Below are positions 1 to 9,700 of a stretch of 43,671 nucleotides of DNA, in pieces. The notes beneath the pieces were generated by a model that was given only the letters and a program-made list of their open reading frames with translations, searched no databases and was not told the DNA's origin. The number at the start of each line of letters is the position of its first letter. Within the stretch, counting starts at the first letter, position 1. This stretch comes from Candidatus Woesearchaeota archaeon (GTDB lineage: Archaea; Nanobdellota; Nanobdellia; Woesearchaeales; B72-G16). The stretch is from positions 1 to 43,671 of the forward strand of contig QMQO01000006.1 in the NCBI GenBank assembly GCA_003650545.1, given 5' to 3'. Made by a program: the position numbers and the translations under genes.

Positions 1-125
1 AGGTTAATTAATTAAAAAAAATATTTTTTTAATGTTTGAAGTTAATAATTCTTAAAATAAAGTAAAAAGTGAACATTTTTAAAAAAATTATAAAAATTAA
101 ACAAATAAAGTAAAAAAATCACAAA

Positions 126-134
126 TTTTATAAC
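126..134 (+). promoter_or_regulatory. TATA box of the surface-protein operon
   Basis: TTTTATAAC is centred about 22 nt before the ATG at 152. That is archaeal TATA spacing for a nearly leaderless transcript. The rest of bases 1-151 is A/T-rich and shows no other gene. No comparable promoter appears at the junctions of the next two genes, so this is probably the promoter for the whole operon. Assigned from sequence pattern only. Confidence 0.45.
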
Positions 135-151
135 TGATTGGATTTTATTTT

Positions 152-703
152 ATGGCATTAAGCAAATTGGGTGATGATGGAGAAGTAGTGAGGGGGGGTA
201 ATGAGCTTAATAAAGTTCTATCTAAAAAAGATGCTGAAAATCTGTTAAAACTTGTTCTTAACATACTTGTTAAGGATTTTAACATAACTCAAAAAGATGT
301 TCTCTGTATTTTTGAAGAGATTTATGAAAAGAACATTCCTATTTCTATCTTTGGAACTAGGCTTAATCCTAGCGAAGCTCTTGTTAAATTCCTAAAAGAA
401 GAAAAGGGAATGAACTATCACGAGATTGCTATGGCTATTAACAGAGATGAGCGCGGTATATGGGGAAGTTATCATCGTGCCGTAGAGTCTTTTCATGATA
501 GGTTACCATTAGAAAGCAAATATCATATTCCTCTTGAAATTTTTAGAGACAGAAAATTTAGCATCCTCGAAAATGTTATTATGTTCTTAAGAGATGTACT
601 AAGATTGAAGAATCCAGATATTGCTAAATTGTTAAATAAAACACCAAGTACTGTAGCTACTGTTTACAATAGAGCCAAGAAAAAACAAAAAGTTGGAAAA
701 TGA
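152..703 (+). CDS. Tandem helix-turn-helix DNA-binding protein, first gene of the surface-protein operon
   Basis: This 183-aa soluble protein has no membrane segment or signal. Two similar stretches look like sigma-70 region 4-type HTH units: about residues 72-112 (LNPSEALVKFLKEEKGM then an IAMAINRDERGIW helix) and about 138-178 (ENVIMFLRDVLRLKNPDIAK then LLNKTPSTVATVYNRAKKK). Each follows the same plan of helix, short turn, then a helix rich in Arg/Thr/Tyr, which points to an internal duplication. The C-terminus is basic. The stop overlaps the start of the 3743-aa surface protein (ATGA), implying translational coupling. I infer a DNA-binding regulator, perhaps autoregulating the operon. It could instead be a structural HTH protein with no promoter role. 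The family is not named with certainty. Confidence 0.72.
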   Translation: MALSKLGDDGEVVRGGNELNKVLSKKDAENLLKLVLNILVKDFNITQKDVLCIFEEIYEKNIPISIFGTRLNPSEALVKFLKEEKGMNYHEIAMAINRDERGIWGSYHRAVESFHDRLPLESKYHIPLEIFRDRKFSILENVIMFLRDVLRLKNPDIAKLLNKTPSTVATVYNRAKKKQKVGK

Positions 704-3700
704 AACCCGGAACTAGAGAAAGAAGTGTAAAGGGAGTGAAACAATATACAAGAAATAATGCAAGAAACAAGTTCGTTGTAGGGGTAGCAATTGTAGTGGC
801 TTTAATGGTTATAGTACTTCTGCCACTTAGTTTTGTGGGAATGAGCACTAAAAATGATACTTCTGAAATTAACCCTAAACCTTTGGTTGAATTAAAAGAT
901 AAATTTGGAGATTATTCTGGCAGCTATAACATAAAAGAAATTAATGGAAAATACGATGTTGTACTAGTTAGAGATCAAAAAAACAACATAGAGATTAAAG
1001 GTGTTAAGGGCACAGTAATAAAAGCAAAGATTGACAGTGTTGAAGATAAAAAAATTAAGACAGAGGTTGCTGCAGTTGAGAGTTTGGAATTTGATTCTGC
1101 CACGATTAAATTAGAAAAAAAAGACTTTGTTGATGTTATTCTGAAATGTAATAACTTTAATGTTGATTCATTTGAATGTGAGTCTGACTGGGATGAAACT
1201 AATATCCCTTTTGTTGATTTGGGAGATAGCATTGAGTTTAATGTTACAAGCTTTAGTGGATATGCAGGTGGTAAAATAGAAGAAAGCGAAGTTGAAATAA
1301 AATCTGTTACAAATGTTGATAATTGCATTAACATCACTTCTTCAGGAAGCTATAAGATGATCCAGAGTATATCAAATGCAGTTAATTATTGTATAAATAT
1401 AAGCACAAGCAATGTAACTTTTGACTGTGATGGAAATACAATTACTGGCAGCAGAGGAGTAAATATAATATTTGCAGTGAATCAATCAAACATAACTATT
1501 AAAAACTGTGTGTTGAAAGATTCTTCCAGAGGAATTCTTTTCTTAAATATCAATGACACAATTATCGAATATAATAATATATCCAACATGAGCGCTATGG
1601 CAATCTGGTTGCAAAAAGTTGATTTGTTTGGCCATAATAACACTATCAGAAATAATAACTGCAGTCACAGTGGTAGAGGTATTGCTTTAGAAGCCCACGA
1701 TTCAGTTATCGATAATAATGTAGTTAATTATAACTCTGTATACGGAATTTCCTGGGTTGGAAACAGAAATAATATCACAAATAACATTGTAAATTATAAT
1801 GTGAATGGATTGGCTGCAACATGTTCTTCATATTATAACTTAGTAGATAATAATGACTTTAGATTTAATAATCAGAACAGTTTATACTGTGCATGTTGCA
1901 CAACAGTGTTAAACAATGACTTTAGCAATAACACTGGCCAATATTGCCTTGTTATAAATTATGCATACAATAGTTATCTAAAGAACAATACGTTTAACAG
2001 TTGCGATATTGGCATTGATATTAATTCTGGTAAAAATAGTACAATTATTGATAATGAGATCAAAAACAATTCTATCTTTGGGATAAGGTTAATATCTCGG
2101 GGAACAGCAGGGTATTATGTAGCTGATAACTTGATTACTAAAAATAATATAACAAATTCTGGTGTTAGCGGAATATATATTAACTCAAGCGCAGGAGAGC
2201 CTGTTGAGAACAACACATTCTATGATAATATAATCAATGAAACCACACATGTGCTCTTTGAAGGTGTTAACTATACAAATTATTGGAACACTACAAAGAC
2301 AACTGCAACAAACATCGTTGGGGGAAACTACATAGGGGGAAATTATTGGGGAAAGCCTGATGGAACAGGCTTTAGCGATACGTGCATTGACTCTAATTAT
2401 GATGGAATCTGTGATGTTGTATATGATGTTATAAATGATAGTACATGTACACTCGGTGTAAATTGTACTAATAATGTTGATTATTTGCCGTTGGCAACCC
2501 CGCCACCTAGAACTAACTTAACAATATGGGATAGTAACGATACTGCAGGTGGAGGGACAATAGCGTACACAAATGCACAGATTATCTTTTATGCAAATTA
2601 TACATATGCAAACGGAACAGTTATAAATGATACAATGGGTGGTAGCTGTAAGATTAATTTTAGCGATTCTACTAATAATGATATGAATTTTAATTCCAGT
2701 TCTGGACTATACGAATACAACAGAATATTCTTAACAACAGGGTTCAGGGTGTACAATGTAACTTGTACTGGTGTTGGGCTTGGAATCAATATTTCGGATA
2801 ATCTAACTTTAGAACTTGGTAATGGAACTGTGACAACAACAATCGTGTCACCTACTGGGACTAGTTATAATTCTTCAGAAAACGAATTTTTCTTGGTTAA
2901 AGTTAATGTTAGTTGTAGCGGAGGTGATTGCAAAAATGTAAATGTATCACTCGATCCAAAACCAAATGTCTATTCTCTATTCTTAGATCCGAGTCCTGTA
3001 TATTTTAATGCTGTTACTTACTGTAAAATTAATATTAGTAATGCCTCAGGTGATCTGTTGCGTGTAGAATTTAATCTAACTTCGCCAAGAGGAATTAGTT
3101 ATATTTCAAATGGAACGCCTTATGAAAATTTATATTTCTCAGAAGAATTCGTGGCAAACGAAACGGGAACATGGATTTGTAATATCACTGCGCAAAGTAC
3201 TGATGGAAATATTACTAAAAACAGCACAACGTTTGTACCATCATCAAAATCAGGTGCTGTTTCAACTACAACTGGTGATGTACCCTTCTATACAAACACT
3301 AGCAATCCAAAAAATTGTACGTTGAGCAACCACGGTCAATATTGTCTTTTAAGTTGGTGGGTGAACGCTACAGGTAGTATTAACACAATGTGGGAATTCT
3401 ATGCAGAAGCAAACTCTACTGTTACAAGCGATATATCAAATAAAGTAAATGTTACAATAGTCGGAAGTGTACAACCTTTAATATCAAACATAACTTTAAA
3501 TAGCATTGTAGAAAGTCTCACAAATACAACCATCATAGCTATTGGTGAGAAAGATTACGAACAGGAAAACTTAACATTTTACTGTTCGTATAGTAATTTA
3601 CCAAACGCTACAAATACTTTCTGTATCGGAGGAAGTATTTTCCAGATTAGTGCACCATACAATTTGAATTGTACCTTTACAGCTGATAACAATAGCGCAA

Positions 3701-6700
3701 ATGACGTGGTTTACTGTAGGGTTTGGGATGGCTACAAATATTCTAAAACTGTTTCGACTAGTTATCTTGACAACCATAGACCAAGTTTAACAAGTTTAAG
3801 TATTTCTCCTAACACTGGAAAATATAATGTATCAATAAACGTGACATCTGTTAGTGCTTTTGATAGTGATGGGCACAATCTAAGAATTAAGTGTGGAAAT
3901 AGTTCTAACCAATATAATTTATGCACAAGTGGCTTCGGTGCTGGTCAGAGAAGTTGCACTTTTAATAGCCCTTGGACAGACAACGCTAATCACCAAATAT
4001 ATTGTGTTGTTGAGGATATATACAGTTACATGTCTGCTGAAAGAAATATCAAATTTGTTTCAGATAACACACCACCAATACAAGGGGTTGTTGATAATGT
4101 TGAAGGAGATATGACACCAAAATATTGGGATACAGATGACGATGATAACACAGTGATACAGATCAATGTGTTTGAAACAGGCGTGAAGTGTAGATACTCC
4201 AGCACTGATTTAAATTACAGTAGCATGCCCTGGACGCAGAATTGTAGTGTTGCGGGAAGTATTGCTAGTTGTAATGTCTGGAATCTTGTTGGTGGACAGA
4301 CCAACGAAACTAATGTTTCTATAAGTTGTATTGACATGTATGGTAATGAGCAGAATGCTAGCTCTAATAGTGACGTTGTATTTGGCATTGACTGGACAAA
4401 ACCAAGCATTAGCACTGATAACGATGGTGCAATTCATCTACCTGGATATGTTGTTAATTTCACTGTCAACGATCAGCCTCCTGGAACAATAGTTTATGCT
4501 AAATATTGTAATGACACTACCGGAATTTGTGGTCCCTATTTTGATATAATTAACGGAAGTTATGTTGTGTTTAATCAGCGCGGGGTTTGGTACTTAAGGT
4601 ATAATGCAAGTGACGAGGCTGGTAATTATAATGAAACCAAACAAACTGTTGTAATGATTAATCAGCTCCCACAGATTAGTCCATTGCAGTTTGTAAATAT
4701 AACACCGCACAAGTTCAATGCAACATCTATTGTACTAGACAATGATAGCTCACAAACATTGCATTGTAAAATATATCACAGAATTGTCAACAATCTATAT
4801 GGGAATAAAACATTAATCTTGGTAGATGGTATTTCGACAAATGGGACCTACACACAAAACATCTCAGATGCTGATGGATATAATATCACTGATGTTGTTG
4901 AGATGTATGTGAATTGTAATGATACTCTGGAAGAGATTAACTCTTCAATCCTGTATCATAGGATACCTAACTTTATACCAACTTATACAATAATTAACGA
5001 TAGATATTGGGACGAAGATATGAACCTAACAAACAACATTAGTCTTGATTCTTTGTTTGCTGATCTGGATGGAGATACATTAACGTATACTTCAAATGGG
5101 ACTATTAACATAACTGTAGATATAATCTCAGGTAATGTTTCTTTCATTGTACCTGAGGACTGGTTTGGTAGAGAGTATGTGCAGTTTAGAGCGAATGATA
5201 GTAGCAAAAGTAGTAATATAACTAATGTTGTCCAGCTAACTGTGTACTCTATACCAGACATCACCATGACAGCATATAATGGAACTAATTATGACGGAAT
5301 CACAAAAGAGTTTGTTGGGAATATGTATGTCAAAGTTGCAGATGAACATTCTTATATCGAGAACATATCTGCAGGAAAGATTAACTTTACAGAAAAAATC
5401 AATTTTACAAGAGACATAAATATTGATAGCACTGTGACGCTAAAACATAACTATGTTGAAATTGATGGATCTACATGGCCTGAATTAGATAAAAAAGCCA
5501 TAATCACATTTACTGGTTTGACTGAACTGTTCACACCAAACATTTACATATTGAAAGATGGAATTAGGTGTGATAATACAACTGACTGTGATATAATTTA
5601 TTATAACAAAACTGAAGGTGTGGTCATATTTAATGTAACAGGATTTAGCAACTACACTGCTGTTAATGAGAATACACCTCCTAACATAACAAACATAAAC
5701 ATAATACCCAGTTTTGCATATTCCAGGAGTAACTTAAATTGCTCTGTAATTGCCTATGATTTTGAACAAGCGAATTTGAATGTTAGTTTTTATTGGTACA
5801 AGAATGGTGTAAGAAATACAACATGGGATTCTAATGTTAGCTGTATTAAGAATGTTTTATGTTACACAGGTGTTTTAGTACCTAATGCTAGCACTTCGCG
5901 CTATGATAACTTCACTTGTGTTGCTTATGCTAGTGATGGAACTTATTATAGTAATTTATCAAACACAACTAAAATGATCATTAATGAACCACCTTATTTT
6001 GATTTTGCTTTAACAGCACAAACAATTAACCACACACAGAACCTTATTTATGACATCAATTGTACAGATTACGATTCTGGAGATATAATAACTTACTATG
6101 ATAACACTACTTTGTTTGATATAAATAGTTCAACTGGTCTGATATTTGACGCTCCCACACAAGCAGAAACTGGTACTTATAACGTGCTGATAACTTGTAG
6201 TGATGGTTTGGATAACACAACACATAGCTTCGTCTATACAATAGTTAATAATGCACCTCTGTTACAAAATATTGTACTTAATTCAACAGACGCTCTAAAT
6301 AGAACAGTTGGAAATATAAGTGTGTACTACACATATTATGATCCTGATCTCGACCCTGAGCAAAACTATATTATTAAATGGTATAATAATTCTGTTGAAG
6401 TTGGTGCTTTTGAAAATCTCACAACGGTTTTAAATGGAAACATAACAAAAGGAGAAACATGGAAAACAAGCATAAATGTGTATGATGGCCTCTACTGGAG
6501 CGGGTGGTACAATTCCTCGCAGTTATTAATTAGAAACTATGCACCTGCTGTTGTAAATGCCACGTTAAATTCAACAGATCTCTTAAACAGAAGTAATGGC
6601 AGCTTGAATGCGTATTATGTTTTTGTTGATAATGACACCATTGACTCTGAGCAGACAAAAATAATAAAGTGGTACAGGAATGGATTTGTGCAACCTTTAC

Positions 6701-9700
6701 TTGAAAACTTAACAACTGTACCACCAAGCAAATTAAGTAAAGGGATAACTTGGTACTTTAGAGTAAGCGTGTTTGATGGAACAGATTGGAGCAGTTATGC
6801 ACAATCTAACAGCATTCTTATACAGAATTTTGCACCAGAAGCGCAAAATGTTAGTGTTAGATCAACCGATGATCCGTTCAACAGAACAAATGGTAGCTTA
6901 ACTGTAGGTTATACATACTTTGATTATGACGGTGATGTGGAGGTATCTAAACAAATAATATGGTATAAGAATGGTGCTGAGATAACTAGCCTAGAAAATG
7001 AAACAACCGTCCTAAGTGGAAACACTTCAAAAGATGATGCATGGAATTTTACAATAAGGGTGTATGACGGAACAGATTGGAGCGTGTATACTGCCTCAAA
7101 TGTACTTTTAGTAGAAAATACACCGCCTACTCAAGCAACTCCTATTTTATTTCCAGACCCTGCTTACAGGTTGGATAACATAACGTGTTACAATCAGTCA
7201 ACAGCAGATGTTGACGCTGATAATGTTATAAATTATTATAACTGGTATGTGAATGGTGTTCCTGTATGGACCACAAGTAACACACACATACTAGGAACAG
7301 GAAATTTTAGCAGCGGCGATCTAGTGGTTTGTCAGGTTACGCCTTATGATGGTGATGATAACGGAACTAGCTTAAATGGCTCAATTGTTATATCGAATCA
7401 TGCTCCAACTTTGACGGCGATCAATATAGAGCCCAATGCAGGCAGATACAATACAGATTTACGTGTTGTGAGCTTTAACGCGTCTGACCTTGATGGTCAT
7501 AACTTATCCTTAAGGTGTGGTGATGTTTCAGGCATACGTAATTTGTGTAATTCGTCCTATGGTGTGCCAGAAAGATTGTGTGTGTTTGCATCGCTTTGGA
7601 GTGACGATGTCGCGCATATAGTGTACTGTGTTGTGGATGATAACATAAATGAATCAGGTGAGGTTGCAGCAACATTCCTTGCAGATAACACACCTCCTTC
7701 TAGTTTGAGCATTATCAATATAGGAGGGGATACAACGCCACCCTACTGGGATACTGTGAATGATAATCAAACAGTTGTTTATGCTCAAGGAGAACTTCTA
7801 ATGGTGTGTAGATGGGCTAGGCAAGATATAAACTTTAGTAGTATGCCTGTGAACCAGCAATGTATAATATCTGGTACAACCGCCATGTGTAACTTCGGTA
7901 GCCTAGACTTAAACATATCTAATACAGGATATTATATCAGTTGTGAAGATCAATACGGTAATGAACAAAATAGCAGTAATAACCTTGATGTGCCTGCGTT
8001 TGGTACTGATTGGAGTGCACCACAAACAACACACAACATAGTCCCTGGTTATATATACAAACCACCATTTAATGTGACATTGTTTGAGTTTGATGTTCCT
8101 GTTGGAACAAATGTCACTACATACTGTTGTGTTGATTTAGCCGGAATATGTACACCAAGTATCACATGTGACGATGGATTGGTTGGATTTAATAACATAA
8201 ATGTTTCAATAAATGAATCTTATCGTGGCATTGCTCATCTAAGATATTACTCAATTGATTCTGCAAATAATAATCAGACGCCGTTAGTAGATATTCCTGT
8301 GATTGTAAATAATCTTTCGGTTGTAAATGCCATGAGCTATACTAATTTGACTAAGCACAAATTTACTGCTAGTTTGGATGCATATGATGTAAATTATCAG
8401 AACTTGACGTGCTGGCTACATCATAGACTTTCTACAAATGGAATATACAACACAACCCAGATGATATTTGTATCAGGATTGTCATACAATGGCACATTTG
8501 CTGCAAACATATCTAGTGGTGAACTGGTCAGGATAAATGCAGAAGATGTCGACGATAGTGCTGGAGAGTTTAATTCTGGGACGCATGGCTTTACAACTTA
8601 TAATGCAGGACTCAGGTTAAAGAACTGGAGCCTAAATTATGCAGGGGATGCTAGCACGGCAGCGAGCACAAATAACGGACTTACAAGTAAGATTAATGAT
8701 GGTGATATTAATACGTATTGGCAGGGAACAAATGCAAGCTTGCCTGCATGGATAACATTGACATTCCCTGAACCAAGGGTTGTGAAGAGATTCGAGTTTA
8801 ATTTTAGCCATGACTTGAACTATACACCAAGCGATTATTGGTTGCAGTACGACGACAATGGTAATTTTGCAGATGGTGGAACTGTTAACATAACTGTTGT
8901 TGCAGGCAACACGAACAAAGAGCCTGTATATAGCTTTTCTCCTGTAACAAGTAAATATTTTAGGATATACATAACAGCAACAAATGGAAATAACCAAACA
9001 CAAGAGAACATAACACTTGTTGAATGGGAGGTTTATGAGCAACCACAATATTTTGGGAACTTTACCTCAGCTACGATTGATGGTGGCGTAGATGTAAACT
9101 GGAGGAATATCAGCTGGGTGAGCAGCATTACAGCTGGAAATAATATAACTATGTACACAAGGAGTGCTGCAACAATTCAAGGACTAAGCGGAGCCGCATG
9201 GCAACAAGTCTATAACAGCAGCGGAGATTTTATACCTAGTTTAGATCTTAGATATTTACAATATCGTGCTGTTTTCGCAACTAATGATACAAATATAACA
9301 CCTGTATTGACAAAGGTCAATATTACATATATCCGAAACTATAATTATACTATTTATGATGCAATCGAAACGTATGTAAATTGCTCTGATGGCTTAGAGA
9401 ATGGAACAGGGACAACAAGTATTAATTCAATACCAAATTACGCACCAACAAAACCAATATTACTGGCGCCTTCTAACTTGTCTGTTGTATATAACCCAAG
9501 TGTAATGCTTAACTTTACAGCAAGCGATGCTGATAATGATACTATTACTTATTATATCTATGCTGACACAACTACATCACCGACAACTCTGAGAGGTATT
9601 ACAAACAATAACTACTATGACTTAACTATCGTAACTGGTTCGTATAACTGGAGGGTGCGTGCATATGACGGGACTGATTGGAGCGATTATAGCGACGTGT

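Noticed and set aside
8632-9048. Minus-strand ORF of 138 aa
   Set aside because: Antisense of the discoidin-like module, Cys/Ile-rich by frame shadow, no ribosome-binding site or motif.
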